Positions 1 through 8,584 of a stretch of 64,000 nt of DNA are shown here, one piece after another (the first letter of the stretch is position 1; the number at the start of each line of letters is the position of its first letter). The notes beneath the pieces were generated by a model. The model saw only the letters and a program-made list of their open reading frames with translations. It did not search any database and was not told the DNA's origin. The stretch comes from Bullifex porci (GTDB lineage Bacteria > Spirochaetota > Spirochaetia > Sphaerochaetales > Sphaerochaetaceae). Position numbers and translations under genes: made by a program. The DNA lies in contig NZ_VUNN01000003.1 of assembly GCF_009695635.1 (NCBI RefSeq), positions 124,001-188,000 on the forward strand, written 5' to 3'.

Positions 1-930
1 TTAATCCCAACTAGAAGACAGCTATCTAATGAGTGCTTAGAAAAAATAAAGGAGCTTTATACCTTCTATACTATAAATGGAAAGCTTAAGCTTAATGATA
101 TTAAAGAGTTAAACTACACAACAGGAATGGGAGACTGTGCCACAATTAAGCTTCTATCCTTTTGCTTTAAGAAGGGCTTTACTCCAATATCACTTGCTGA
201 AATTTTCTTTGGAAAGGAGAGTGAGTCAAGAAAAGCAGATCAAATATACCCACCCTGTGATGAGAAATGTAAGCCTCTAATAAAATATCTATTTAATATT
301 AACCTGCTTTATAGTGATGAGGATATTGCAATAATTAATAAGGCTGCGGGCTTATTAAGCACTCCAGGAAGGGGGGAAGATAAATATGATAGCGCATCTG
401 TAAGAATTAAAGCTCTATTTCCTGATGCTCCAGAGCTTCCTTCTGTACACCGACTAGATATGGATACATCGGGTATTATGGTCTTTGCAAAAACTGAAAA
501 AGCTAAAAGAAATATCTCTATGCAATTTGAAGAGCGTAAAACTAAGAAGGTTTATGAAGCGCTTTTAAGAGGTAGCTTAATGACTCAGAAGGGTACTATA
601 AAGCTTCCTATTAGATTAGATATTAATAATAGGCCATATCAAATTGTTGATTTTGAAAAAGGAAAGGAAGCAATTACAGATTATGAAAGAGTAAAAATAG
701 AAATCTTAAATGGAGAAAAGGTAAGTAGAGTATTATTCTTTCCGCACACTGGCAGGACACATCAAATAAGAGTTCATGCCGCTTCTGGCTTATTGCTTCC
801 TATCGTTGGTGATAGATTATATGGAGAGAGAAAGGAAGGTGAGAGATTATGTCTTCACGCAAAATCTCTCTCCTTTATACACCCAACGACAGGAGAAAGA
901 GTTACCTTTGAAGAGGAACCAGATTTCTAG
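1..930 (+). CDS. RluA-family pseudouridine synthase (5' partial)
   Basis: Isomerises uridine to pseudouridine in rRNA or tRNA. The frame is open back to base 1, so the start lies outside the window. The catalytic motif HRLDMDTSG (its second Asp is the expected nucleophile) and the late motif GRTHQIRVHAA are both present. The N-terminal part contains TTGMGDCATIKLLSF followed by a PISLAEIFFG stretch, a pattern I associate with long RluA homologues annotated as tRNA-U32/23S-U746 synthases; no S4 domain is visible. Substrate cannot be fixed from sequence. Its stop overlaps the stop of the convergent iadA gene by 4 bp with no terminator between. Confidence 0.88.
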   Translation, partial: LIPTRRQLSNECLEKIKELYTFYTINGKLKLNDIKELNYTTGMGDCATIKLLSFCFKKGFTPISLAEIFFGKESESRKADQIYPPCDEKCKPLIKYLFNINLLYSDEDIAIINKAAGLLSTPGRGEDKYDSASVRIKALFPDAPELPSVHRLDMDTSGIMVFAKTEKAKRNISMQFEERKTKKVYEALLRGSLMTQKGTIKLPIRLDINNRPYQIVDFEKGKEAITDYERVKIEILNGEKVSRVLFFPHTGRTHQIRVHAASGLLLPIVGDRLYGERKEGERLCLHAKSLSFIHPTTGERVTFEEEPDF

Positions 931-2045
931 CAAATATCATCATACATACTTCTTTTTGCTACTCTTTCCTTAACAAGATAGCTTCCATTTGCAATGACAT
1001 ATCTTATATCAGAGCCATCTCTGATTACTATGTCTGCATCCATTCCTACTTCAATTTTGCCCTTACTCTTAAAGCCCATTGCTTTAGCACTATTTTCTGT
1101 TACAGCCTTAAGTGCAAGAGTTTTATCTAGACCAGATGCTAAAAGCTTATCAAGATAGTTCTTGAGCTCTGCTATAGAGCCCGCACCCATACCTATAATT
1201 GCACTCTTATCATCATTCCATTTTGGGAATGAACCATTAGAATCTGTACTTAAGGTTACTCTATCAGGATATAGCTCTAATAGAGAAGCTGCTTTCTCAT
1301 CTGCATCTGAATGGCAAGTAATATCAACGTTACCACCCTTCTCTAGCCAACGCTTAGCCATATCCATATGACCACCCATATGAGTTGGAAAGAGATGTCT
1401 AATAGGCATGTGAGTTCTATCAACTATTTCAAATAGCTGGCTGATTCCTAAATCAGAGGCTCCGACATGGAAATGTACTACTCCTGCTTTATTTGCAACT
1501 AAAGAAGCTATTCTTACTTCAGATGCAAGTCTAATAAGCTCCTCTGTTGTAGGGAATGAGCATCTATGGTCTGCTACAGCAACCTTTACTCCAATTATCT
1601 CATCGATAAAAGTAATATCATCCCCAACACTACCAGTAATTGTAATTGATGGTACCTGATATGACCCTGTTAGAGCCCATGCAGATAAGCCCCATTCCTT
1701 AAAGCCTTTAATCTTTGCAACTAATTCCTTAACACCTCTAGTGTACCCATCTGTACCTAGTAGACCTACTAGGGAGGTAACACCACTTTCAGCAATCTTT
1801 CTCTCCTGAAGTGGTGGAACACGAGAAAGCATTCCAGCCTCTCCACCTCCTCCAATTGCATGTACATGTGGATCTATTAACCCAGGATGGACCATCTCAC
1901 CTTGAGCATCGATAATATCTATATCTAAAGCTCCAACGTCTATCTTATCCTTAATTGCTTCAATCTTAGTTCCTGCGACTAAGATATCCTTTATCCCCAT
2001 CTCATATGGAGAATATAATCTTGCATTTTTTATTAAAATCATCAT
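927..2045 (-). CDS. iadA: Isoaspartyl dipeptidase (beta-aspartyl peptidase)
   Basis: Hydrolyses beta-aspartyl dipeptides left by damaged-protein turnover; amidohydrolase superfamily, peptidase family M38. At 372 residues it is near the usual ~390. Visible metal-site elements: DPHVHAIGG (HxH), GVKVAVADHR (the Lys is the expected carbamoylated ligand), HFHVG, PTHMGGH and the late Asp in STDSNG. The start is ATGATG; the first ATG overlaps the upstream stop (ATGA), but the GGGAG Shine-Dalgarno is better spaced for the second ATG at 2042. Last gene of a four-gene minus-strand operon with the PHP phosphatase, MltG and a coiled-coil protein. Confidence 0.9.
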   Translation of the reverse strand: MMILIKNARLYSPYEMGIKDILVAGTKIEAIKDKIDVGALDIDIIDAQGEMVHPGLIDPHVHAIGGGGEAGMLSRVPPLQERKIAESGVTSLVGLLGTDGYTRGVKELVAKIKGFKEWGLSAWALTGSYQVPSITITGSVGDDITFIDEIIGVKVAVADHRCSFPTTEELIRLASEVRIASLVANKAGVVHFHVGASDLGISQLFEIVDRTHMPIRHLFPTHMGGHMDMAKRWLEKGGNVDITCHSDADEKAASLLELYPDRVTLSTDSNGSFPKWNDDKSAIIGMGAGSIAELKNYLDKLLASGLDKTLALKAVTENSAKAMGFKSKGKIEVGMDADIVIRDGSDIRYVIANGSYLVKERVAKRSMYDDIC

Positions 2046-2848
2046 AGCTCCCTAAAGCTTAGCTTATTATCTGAAAATTCTGGGTAAACAAGCTTCAGCT
2101 TAAACTTATTTGAATATTCCTTAATTAAACGATAGCTAACTATTAAAGAGGATGGTGTATGGCTATCTGTATTCATTACTACAGGTGCCTCCTCTTTCTC
2201 AACAAGATACCAAAATTCATCCTTTGGATATTGATAAGAGCCACCTATCTTTGGCTTAAGCATTCCATTTCCATTAATTTCTAATGGGAGGTTACTTTTT
2301 TTAGCACACCTAATTATCTCTAGTGCTACCTCCATTGCTTCTTCCTTTCTTCCATTAAAGGCAGATAAAAATAAATCTGGATGAGCAACAAAGGAAAATA
2401 GCTTTGAATTAATAGCACCAAGTAAGGTATCTGCATATTGCTTTAAGCCATAGCTATCCATTGGATTAGTAAATATAGATGTATATCTTCCTTCCCGTGT
2501 TTTAATAAAGTGGGTTCCTGTAATAAGGTAATCAACACGGTTACTATCTAAAAGCTCTCTGTAGTAAGAAATATACTCAGGACTATAGTCACATTCATAT
2601 CCTACTAAGACCTTAAGTGAGTCATGCTTAATATCCCTTTCTCTTGCATCCTTCTCATAGATAGTCATTTGAGAGTTATCCATTCTTGATGAGCTAAATC
2701 TTCTATCAGGAAGTGGGCAATGCTCTGAAAAGCCTAATAGCTCAATACCTTGTGAAAGTGCCGCAATACAATATTCTTCTAGCTTACCTGTTCCATGACC
2801 ACAATACTCAGAGTGAGTGTGAAGGTTATAAGCTGTGTATGTTTTCAT
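2042..2848 (-). CDS. PHP-domain phosphatase, HisJ-like
   Basis: PHP-superfamily metal phosphatase (268 aa) of the type annotated as histidinol-phosphatase. Motifs in order: NLHTHSEYCGHG near the N-terminus, GFSEHCPLPD, GYECDYSPEY, HPDLF, EINGNGM and NTDSHTP, which supply the His/Asp/Glu ligands of the metal centre. It lies far from the his operon at 41876-48909. That operon's HisB already carries an N-terminal histidinol-phosphatase domain, so this protein may act on another phosphomonoester or be redundant. The start overlaps mltG by 23 nt, with a GAGGA motif upstream; the stop overlaps iadA. Confidence 0.8.
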   Translation of the reverse strand: MKTYTAYNLHTHSEYCGHGTGKLEEYCIAALSQGIELLGFSEHCPLPDRRFSSSRMDNSQMTIYEKDARERDIKHDSLKVLVGYECDYSPEYISYYRELLDSNRVDYLITGTHFIKTREGRYTSIFTNPMDSYGLKQYADTLLGAINSKLFSFVAHPDLFLSAFNGRKEEAMEVALEIIRCAKKSNLPLEINGNGMLKPKIGGSYQYPKDEFWYLVEKEEAPVVMNTDSHTPSSLIVSYRLIKEYSNKFKLKLVYPEFSDNKLSFREL

Positions 2849-4298
2849 AAGTTTTTAAGTGTTCCTCGTAACTTAAAGAAGTATATAACTTGCCTTCTTC
2901 ATCATGCAAGTAATAAAGTGCATCACTTTCAGCAGGAAATAACACAGCTAATAGAGCAGCTTCAGATGGACATCCAATACCAGATGGAGGAAGACCAGGC
3001 TTCCTTCTAGTATTATATGGAGTATCCTTATCAAAGATGCTTTGACCAATAGCATCACTCCAGTTATTAATCTCATAGCGGGTAGTTGCATCGATGCCAA
3101 GAGGCATTGCCATTCTATATCTATTTAATACAACTCTAGCAATAACCTTAAACTGATCCTTATTTTGAGTCTCTCTATTAATAATCGATGCAATTTTTAC
3201 AATTTCATCAACACTTAAAAGACTTTCACTAACAGCATCTGGGTTATTTCTTAAAACATCTAAAAGAGCTTCATGCATTTGCTCAAGCAGGTCATAGCAA
3301 TCAACAAATTGATATTCTCCTGCTAATAAATATCCCTCAATAAATGATAAGCCCTCTAAAGAAGCGAACTCTTCACTTGCTTTTATGAAATCACCTGCAG
3401 AAGCAAGGCTCCTATTTGATAGTGCTAAGTCAATATCATTTATCGTATAGCCAGGATAGACAATTAAGCTTTTTGATTCACTTTTTGTAGTAATTAGATT
3501 TGCAACATCTGCTTCATTAAAGGTGTCTAATATAGTGTAGATCCCAACTCTAATACTTCCAGTTAAATTATTTTCTTTTAAATATTTAAGAAATATATCC
3601 TTATCTAAAAAGGAAGGGAGCACAGAAGCAACCTGAGAGGCACTCATTCCAGATGTAACAATAAGCTCATTGCTATAATATTGATTAGTAATAGCTGTAG
3701 GCTCATTAATTAGTGAGGAAGCTGTCCTTGCACTTCTTTTCTTTACTAAAAGAACTATAATTAAAATTAAAAGTAATATAGAAGATAGCAAAATAAAGGT
3801 TAAAAGCGTATTACTTTTCTCCTTCTTCTTAGGAGGAATTTTTGTGAGATTTTCTTCTTCTGTAATAGCTACTGGAGTATTCTTTTTTACACTTTCCATT
3901 AAGGAAGTAATCTCAACTCTCGCTTCCTTCTTCTCTTCCTGCTTTACTTCATCCTTTTTCTTATTCTCAGAGCCATTTAAAATCGCAATACGCTCTTCAA
4001 GAGTATAATTCCCAAGATTAGGGTTATTCTTAGGAAGCTCCTGCTTTTCAAAGGTTAAATTACTACTCTTCTTAGCCTTAGTAGAGCTACTTTCAACTCT
4101 TTTTTTAGGGCTCTCACTCTTTACCTGTTTTTTAACACTCTCACTCTGAGGTGGCTTTTTAGTAGTACTTTTTTTTGTAGAACTTGCACTACTACTCTTC
4201 TTTGTAGCTGTTTTCTTTACATCCTTAGCTTTAGCTTCACTTGCTTCCTTTTTAGCTGGAGCACTTTTTGCAGGAACCTTAAATTTATTCTCACTCAT
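2826..4298 (-). CDS. mltG: Endolytic transglycosylase MltG (YceG family)
   Basis: Cleaves nascent glycan strands of peptidoglycan at the cytoplasmic membrane. Residues ~1-163 are an unusual Lys/Ser/Ala-rich low-complexity cytoplasmic tail, 164-185 form one membrane segment, and the rest is the YceG domain. Diagnostic stretches are IASIINRET, LPSFLDKD-like LysM-region sequence, TPYNTRRKPGLPPSGIG and the PAESDALYYLHDEEG end. The signature usually reads S-I-[VI]-E-[KR]-E; here the first Glu is Asn (SIINRET) and only the second Glu remains. At 490 aa it is longer than typical (~340), owing to the tail. Overlaps the upstream coiled-coil gene by 8 nt. Confidence 0.88.
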   Translation of the reverse strand: MSENKFKVPAKSAPAKKEASEAKAKDVKKTATKKSSSASSTKKSTTKKPPQSESVKKQVKSESPKKRVESSSTKAKKSSNLTFEKQELPKNNPNLGNYTLEERIAILNGSENKKKDEVKQEEKKEARVEITSLMESVKKNTPVAITEEENLTKIPPKKKEKSNTLLTFILLSSILLLILIIVLLVKKRSARTASSLINEPTAITNQYYSNELIVTSGMSASQVASVLPSFLDKDIFLKYLKENNLTGSIRVGIYTILDTFNEADVANLITTKSESKSLIVYPGYTINDIDLALSNRSLASAGDFIKASEEFASLEGLSFIEGYLLAGEYQFVDCYDLLEQMHEALLDVLRNNPDAVSESLLSVDEIVKIASIINRETQNKDQFKVIARVVLNRYRMAMPLGIDATTRYEINNWSDAIGQSIFDKDTPYNTRRKPGLPPSGIGCPSEAALLAVLFPAESDALYYLHDEEGKLYTSLSYEEHLKTYENIHSL

Positions 4299-5322
4299 TT
4301 GAGCTCTCCAACTTAGCTATCTTTAGTCTTAAAGCATTATTTTCATTTTCGATTTCTGCTATTTGGTCGTTAATTCTAGAAATCTCCTTTTTAAGAGATG
4401 CTATTTTTTTATCATTTTGATTAATCATAGCAGAATAATCATCCTGCAAAATCATTGCTCGACACTTTTTAATAAATACATGCTGAGAATCTATATAACG
4501 CTGAGTTTGAAGCATTTGAGTCATTAAATCTAAGCACTTATCGGTAGTATTAGCACAAATCCACTTAGACCCATTATCAAATAAAAATAGGCCATAGCTG
4601 ATACATGCCTCCTCATAGCTACTTTCAGCATTTTTTAAATTTTCCTCTAGCTCCTCTACACCATCATCAGCGTGGATATTCATGAGGCTATCAACCTCAT
4701 TTTGTCTACTCTTTAATCTTCGCTTTATTATCTCCTGCTTTTTAGAAAGCTTTTGGTAATCACTTATTAAGGCTTCACTACGCTCACTACGAATTGTTTT
4801 TAAAAGCTTATTCTTATCTAAGATATCAAAGATCCTAATAAAATCATTATCTTGATGCTTAATAAACCTTCTATAGCGAAGAGAAGCAATAAATGAGCCT
4901 TCACTACGCTTTTGACTTAATAGCTTAAAATTCTCTACATCATCCTTTAAAAGCTCAAATAGACGACTATCACAATCCTCTGCCTGCGCACGCTCAAAGG
5001 CAATTGCACCTAATACTCTCTTTATATCCTTTAGCTTTTTTTCATTTGTCTCTAAGCGCTTTTTTAAGTCACTTACCTTAAGCTTAGAGCTTTCAAGGTT
5101 ATCAATTTCACTCTTTGAGTTATTTAGCGCATCAACTAAGGAGTTTTTCTCATTTAGAGCACTCTCTACTGCACCTTTTAAGCTTGGAGCAATAACAATA
5201 TCTGAGCCCGTTCCATTCTTCATAACCTCATCACAAAGCTGAAAAGCAAAGGTCCTCAAATCATGGTATGAGGAGTCGATTCTTTTCTCTGCTGATGTAA
5301 TTTCTGAAAGGATGTGCTGCAT
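4291..5322 (-). CDS. Coiled-coil protein of unknown function
   Basis: I do not recognise this 343-aa protein. It is rich in Lys, Glu, Ser and Leu with long heptad-like stretches (about residues 60-115, 190-235 and 300-340) separated by a Phe/Tyr-richer central part. There is no signal peptide or membrane segment, so it is probably cytoplasmic. It is the first gene of the operon that continues into mltG, which suggests but does not prove a cell-envelope or division-linked role. No Shine-Dalgarno precedes the ATG; a promoter ends 11 nt upstream, so the mRNA leader would be only 4-5 nt. Confidence 0.75.
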   Translation of the reverse strand: MQHILSEITSAEKRIDSSYHDLRTFAFQLCDEVMKNGTGSDIVIAPSLKGAVESALNEKNSLVDALNNSKSEIDNLESSKLKVSDLKKRLETNEKKLKDIKRVLGAIAFERAQAEDCDSRLFELLKDDVENFKLLSQKRSEGSFIASLRYRRFIKHQDNDFIRIFDILDKNKLLKTIRSERSEALISDYQKLSKKQEIIKRRLKSRQNEVDSLMNIHADDGVEELEENLKNAESSYEEACISYGLFLFDNGSKWICANTTDKCLDLMTQMLQTQRYIDSQHVFIKKCRAMILQDDYSAMINQNDKKIASLKKEISRINDQIAEIENENNALRLKIAKLESSNE

Positions 5323-5333
5323 AATTTTTTTTG

Positions 5334-5363
5334 ATTATACCCCATTATAAGGCTCAGCGGCAA
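5334..5363 (-). promoter_or_regulatory. Promoter of the coiled-coil/mltG operon
   Basis: On the minus strand TTGCCG (5363-5358), an 18-nt spacer and a perfect TATAAT (5339-5334). Only 11 nt separate TATAAT from the ATG at 5322, predicting a near-leaderless transcript. Confidence 0.6.
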
Positions 5364-5374
5364 TTATTCTTAAA

Positions 5375-5404
5375 TTGACAAAACATAGTCTAACAAAGTA
5401 TGCT
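5375..5404 (+). promoter_or_regulatory. Promoter of the DbpA-like/MBL operon
   Basis: Perfect TTGACA (5375-5380), 18-nt spacer, TATGCT (5399-5404). Gives a leader of about 97 nt with a good Shine-Dalgarno (GTAGGAG) before the ATG at 5508. A 12-bp palindrome ACATAATTATGT (5484-5495) lies directly before the ribosome site. A second TTGACA at 5448-5453 has no convincing -10. Confidence 0.55.
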
Positions 5405-5507
5405 AAATAAGGCATTTTGCCCGGTATGATTGCATTTTTTATTTTTTTTGACAATCCGCTTCCTGATACAAACAAATTTAGCCACATAATTATGTAGGAG
5501 TTTTAAA

Positions 5508-6089
5508 ATGGAAAAAGAGATGGAGTTGGATTTTGATACCCTTTCACAGAAGATAAAGGATATAGTTCAGGATATCAAAATCGACAGCAACCCGGAAGAG
5601 CTTGATGGCATCAAAAAGCTTATTAAGAAAAACGTACCTTTTACTTTAAGAGGATATTTCTCTGCTTATCTACTTAGAGAAATGCTAAAGAAAAATACTA
5701 GAAGGGAAAAGCCTGCTAGAAAAGAGATTAAAAAGAGTGCTCCAGTACAGGTAGAAGCTCCTGTAGCTGAGGAAAAGGCTGCACCAAAGCCAAGACAGGC
5801 AAGACCAATTCCAGAGGGTGCAAAGACTCTATATATCAATCTTGGTAAGATGGGTAGAATCTATGCTAAGGATCTTGTTGAATTAATCTGTGAGGATACA
5901 GGTATCACTAAGGATGATATCTATATGGTTAGAGTCCATGATAAGTATTCCTTTGTTTCTATGAGTGAAGAGAACTGTAATAAGGCTATCGATAAATTAC
6001 TTGGAAAGGTAATTAAGGGTAGAACAATTCAAATTAATATCTCAAATAGAGAAAAAAAGGATGATAGTAAGAAGGTAGAGGAGCAATGA
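5508..6089 (+). CDS. DbpA-type RNA-binding domain protein
   Basis: 193-aa cytoplasmic protein. Residues ~1-65 are helical and acidic/basic, ~66-100 form a Pro/Ala/Lys/Glu linker, and ~105-178 match the RRM-like RNA-binding domain found at the C-terminus of the DEAD-box helicase DbpA (KTLYINLGKMGRIYAKDLVE, then a KYSFVSMSEE strand). No helicase domain is present, so it is a free-standing RNA binder, probably acting in ribosome biogenesis or as an RNA chaperone; the exact role is inference. Shine-Dalgarno TAGGAG lies 9 nt before the ATG. The stop overlaps the next start (ATGA). Confidence 0.8.
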   Translation: MEKEMELDFDTLSQKIKDIVQDIKIDSNPEELDGIKKLIKKNVPFTLRGYFSAYLLREMLKKNTRREKPARKEIKKSAPVQVEAPVAEEKAAPKPRQARPIPEGAKTLYINLGKMGRIYAKDLVELICEDTGITKDDIYMVRVHDKYSFVSMSEENCNKAIDKLLGKVIKGRTIQINISNREKKDDSKKVEEQ

Positions 6090-6727
6090 TAATAACTCCT
6101 CTCTCCGTTGGTGCATTTCAAACTAATTGCTACATAGTTCAGGATGATAATTCTACATTCCTAATCGATGCTCCTGCACCAGGAGAGGTTATAATTAACA
6201 AGCTTAAGCAAAATAAGCTAATTCCTGATTTATTAATCTTAACACATGGTCACTTCGACCATGTGCTAGGGATTAAAGAGCTAAAGAAGGAATTTCCAAA
6301 CCTTAAAATTGCAATATCAGCTCAAGATTCTAAATACTTATCTGATGATGGAGAGCGAATTACTAGAGATATTGCATTTTTTAATGAGGATTTATTTTAC
6401 AATAAAATGGTTTCCTATCTTCCAGTTGATAAGGCAGATATCATCTTAAAGGAAGGGGATGTAATTAAGGGACTAACAGTAATAGAAACACCAGGTCATA
6501 CACCAGGCTCTATTTGCTTACTTAGTGATAGTGAAAGAGTTCTCTTTTCTGGTGATACACTTTTTCAAAGTAGTATTGGAAGAACAGATTTTTATAATAG
6601 TAACTACTCTGATATGGTAAGCTCTCTTAATAAGCTTAAGTCTCTTGATGATGATATTATAGTTCTTCCAGGACATGGACCATCAACTAAGATTGGTTTT
6701 GAAAAAAAGAATAATCCTTATCTTTAA
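6086..6727 (+). CDS. Metallo-beta-lactamase fold hydrolase (glyoxalase II-like)
   Basis: 213-aa cytoplasmic hydrolase of the MBL superfamily, most like hydroxyacylglutathione hydrolase-type proteins. Metal motifs in order: THGHFDH (HxHxDH), ETPGHTPGS (third-motif His), FSGDTLFQ (bridging Asp) and LPGHGPST (last His). Substrate unknown; the family includes thioester hydrolases. Translationally coupled to the RNA-binding protein (ATGA overlap) and followed by a bidirectional hairpin terminator. Confidence 0.87.
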   Translation: MIITPLSVGAFQTNCYIVQDDNSTFLIDAPAPGEVIINKLKQNKLIPDLLILTHGHFDHVLGIKELKKEFPNLKIAISAQDSKYLSDDGERITRDIAFFNEDLFYNKMVSYLPVDKADIILKEGDVIKGLTVIETPGHTPGSICLLSDSERVLFSGDTLFQSSIGRTDFYNSNYSDMVSSLNKLKSLDDDIIVLPGHGPSTKIGFEKKNNPYL

Positions 6728-6736
6728 AAAAAAGAT

Positions 6737-6767
6737 AACCTTGATTTACAACAAATAAATCAAGGTT
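6737..6767. terminator. Bidirectional terminator between MBL and dksA-like genes
   Basis: Perfect 12-bp stem AACCTTGATTTA / TAAATCAAGGTT with a 7-nt loop CAACAAA. The minus-strand copy is followed by a run of T (A-run at 6726-6733), so it is strongest for the dksA-like transcript. Confidence 0.85.
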
Positions 6768-6777
6768 ACTTAAGTAA

Positions 6778-7131
6778 TTAACGAGCTCTCTTTTCCTCAG
6801 CAGTCTTACAATCAATACATAGTACTGCAGAAGGCATAGCTCTTAATCGATCCTCAGGAATCTTTTTGCCACACTTTAGACAGATTCCGTAACGATTTTC
6901 ACTGATACGCTTTAAAGCGTTCTCAATGGAAGTAAGCCTTTTTGCGTCCATAGCATTTAAAGCTTCCATTTTCTTAAATGCACCTTCATCACTAGCTAGG
7001 TCTACGCTGTCACCTCTTCCAGTTGTTGCTTCAGTCTTGAACTTGTCGTTATCACCCTGCATCTTAGCGATAAGCTCAGCCCTTTCCTTAAGCAATAATT
7101 CTTTCATCTCTTGAGTAAAATCACTAGCCAT
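6778..7131 (-). CDS. DksA/TraR-family zinc-finger regulator
   Basis: 117-aa member of the DksA/TraR family, which binds in the RNA polymerase secondary channel and modulates transcription. A coiled-coil N-terminal half (about 1-75) precedes the C4 zinc finger CLKCGKK...CIDCK. The segment GRGDSVDLASDE contains the acidic residues expected near the coiled-coil tip. A strong Shine-Dalgarno (GGAGGT) lies 7 nt upstream of the ATG. Monocistronic, with a terminator directly after the stop. Confidence 0.85.
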   Translation of the reverse strand: MASDFTQEMKELLLKERAELIAKMQGDNDKFKTEATTGRGDSVDLASDEGAFKKMEALNAMDAKRLTSIENALKRISENRYGICLKCGKKIPEDRLRAMPSAVLCIDCKTAEEKRAR

Positions 7132-7161
7132 AAAACACCTCCGTAAGAGATAAACCTATTG

Positions 7162-7190
7162 TGAATATAACCTTTTTTTTCCAAAGTCAA
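7162..7190 (-). promoter_or_regulatory. Promoter of the dksA-like gene
   Basis: Minus strand TTGACT (7190-7185), 17-nt spacer, TATTCA (7167-7162); a TATATT at 15-nt spacing is an alternative -10. Confidence 0.45.
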
Positions 7191-7369
7191 GTTTTTTATT
7201 TTAAAGTGCAACAATTAAGCTTTAGCACAGAAAACTTAATAAATTTTTATTTTAAAATAAATTATTACGTTTATAATAGATTTTTTATAAAATCTTTTCT
7301 TTTTTATTTTATTTGATACCTAAAAAAATTTGTCACATATACACAGTTAATAGCTAAAAAATATCGTTG

Positions 7370-7398
7370 TTGACTAATACACTATGATAGTGTAAATT
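7370..7398 (+). promoter_or_regulatory. metK promoter
   Basis: TTGACT (7370-7375), 17-nt spacer, TAAATT (7393-7398). The transcript would start near 7405, leaving a ~50-nt leader too short for a SAM riboswitch. Confidence 0.65.
7379..7393. promoter_or_regulatory. Palindromic operator inside the metK promoter
   Basis: ACACTAT-G-ATAGTGT, a perfect inverted repeat with 7-bp arms occupying the spacer between -35 and -10. Its placement is ideal for a repressor. It does not resemble the gammaproteobacterial MetJ box (AGACGTCT). Regulator unknown. Confidence 0.55.
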
Positions 7399-7453
7399 CT
7401 CATTGAAAGCAGATGGACCAGAAGCGTTTGCTTTTAACTTTAAGGAGCACATT

Positions 7454-8584
7454 ATGAAGAGATTATTTTCTTCGGAGTCCGTTACTACAGGACATCCAGA
7501 CAAGGTGTGCGACCAGATTTCAGATGCACTTCTGGACGCATTATTATCACAGGATCCAAACTCAAGAGCCGCTATTGAAACTACTGCATGTGTAGATTTT
7601 GTACATGTAATGGGTGAAATAACAACAAATTCTATTGTTGATTACGAAGCAATAGTTAGAGAAACAATTAAAAAAATTGGATATACAAAGGATGAATACC
7701 AATTTAGTGATAAAACTAAGGTTATCATAACACTTAATACTCAAAGCCCAGATATCGCACTTGGTGTTGATAAGGAAGGAGCTGGGGACCAGGGTATGAT
7801 GTTTGGCTATGCATGTGATGAAACAGATGAGCTTCTTCCATTAGCATTTGTTTTAGCGCATAAGCTAACCTCTCGTTTAACAGAGGTCAGAGAAAAAGGC
7901 ATTATTTCATATCTTAGACCAGATGGTAAGAGCCAGGTAACTGTCGAGTATGATGATAATGGTAATATCAAAAGAGTTGATACAGTAGTACTTTCTGCAC
8001 AGCACGATGGTGATGTCGAGATAGAAAAGCTCAGAGAGGACCTACTTAAATATGTAATTAAGGAGGTAATTCCAGGTAATCTCCTCGATGATGATACTAA
8101 GTACTTTATTAACCCTACAGGACGCTTTGTCTTAGGAGGTCCTGCAGCCGACACAGGACTTACTGGTAGAAAGATTATTGCAGATACCTATGGTGGATAT
8201 GCACATCATGGTGGTGGTGCTTTCTCAGGTAAGGATGCAACAAAGGTCGATAGAAGCGCAGCATATGCAGCAAGAAATATAGCTAAAACTATAGTTGCAG
8301 CAAAAAAAGCAAAGAAATGTGAAATTCAGCTTGCATATGCAATTGGTGTTAAGGAGCCTGTATCTATCTATATCAACACATATAACACATCAACTCTAAG
8401 AGATGAGGTGCTACTCTCTTGGATTAATAGACACTTTGACCTATCTCCAAGAGGTATTATCGATAGATATGAATTAAGAAAGCCTCAATACCTAATACTC
8501 TCAGAAACAGGACACTTTAGAAATCCTGCATCGAAGTGGGAAGTAATAGACCAGGAGGCCTTAAACGATTTAATTAACCTATAA
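7454..8584 (+). CDS. metK: S-adenosylmethionine synthetase
   Basis: Makes SAM from methionine and ATP. At 376 aa it has the usual length, with signature stretches [43 protein letters not shown] and [16 protein letters not shown]. The ATG at 7454 is preferred to the upstream in-frame TTG because AAGGAG lies 6 nt before it and the protein then starts in register with the family ([11 protein letters not shown]). The 3' end overlaps the convergent ecfT by 11 bp without a terminator. The SAM-hydrolase/ECF operon therefore ends tail to tail with metK. Confidence 0.97.
   Translation: MKRLFSSESVTTGHPDKVCDQISDALLDALLSQDPNSRAAIETTACVDFVHVMGEITTNSIVDYEAIVRETIKKIGYTKDEYQFSDKTKVIITLNTQSPDIALGVDKEGAGDQGMMFGYACDETDELLPLAFVLAHKLTSRLTEVREKGIISYLRPDGKSQVTVEYDDNGNIKRVDTVVLSAQHDGDVEIEKLREDLLKYVIKEVIPGNLLDDDTKYFINPTGRFVLGGPAADTGLTGRKIIADTYGGYAHHGGGAFSGKDATKVDRSAAYAARNIAKTIVAAKKAKKCEIQLAYAIGVKEPVSIYINTYNTSTLRDEVLLSWINRHFDLSPRGIIDRYELRKPQYLILSETGHFRNPASKWEVIDQEALNDLINL

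Larger units (their letters stand above)
7132..7453. other. 322-bp AT-rich intergenic region between dksA-like gene and metK
   Basis: Holds the divergent promoters of the two genes (entries below), the metK leader and a very AT-rich core. In the core, AGATTTT-TTAT-AAAATCT (7278-7295) followed by TTTCTTTTTT looks like a weak rho-independent terminator on the plus strand, though no gene precedes it. I see no open frame worth calling. The frame upstream of metK from TTG 7403 is the untranslated leader: the true start has its own Shine-Dalgarno. Confidence 0.6.

Noticed and set aside
7132-7453. SAM riboswitch before metK
   Set aside because: The predicted leader is about 50 nt and lacks the four-way junction; control looks operator-based.
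7403-7453. N-terminal extension of MetK from TTG
   Set aside because: ATG 7454 has AAGGAG at 6 nt and gives the normal family start.
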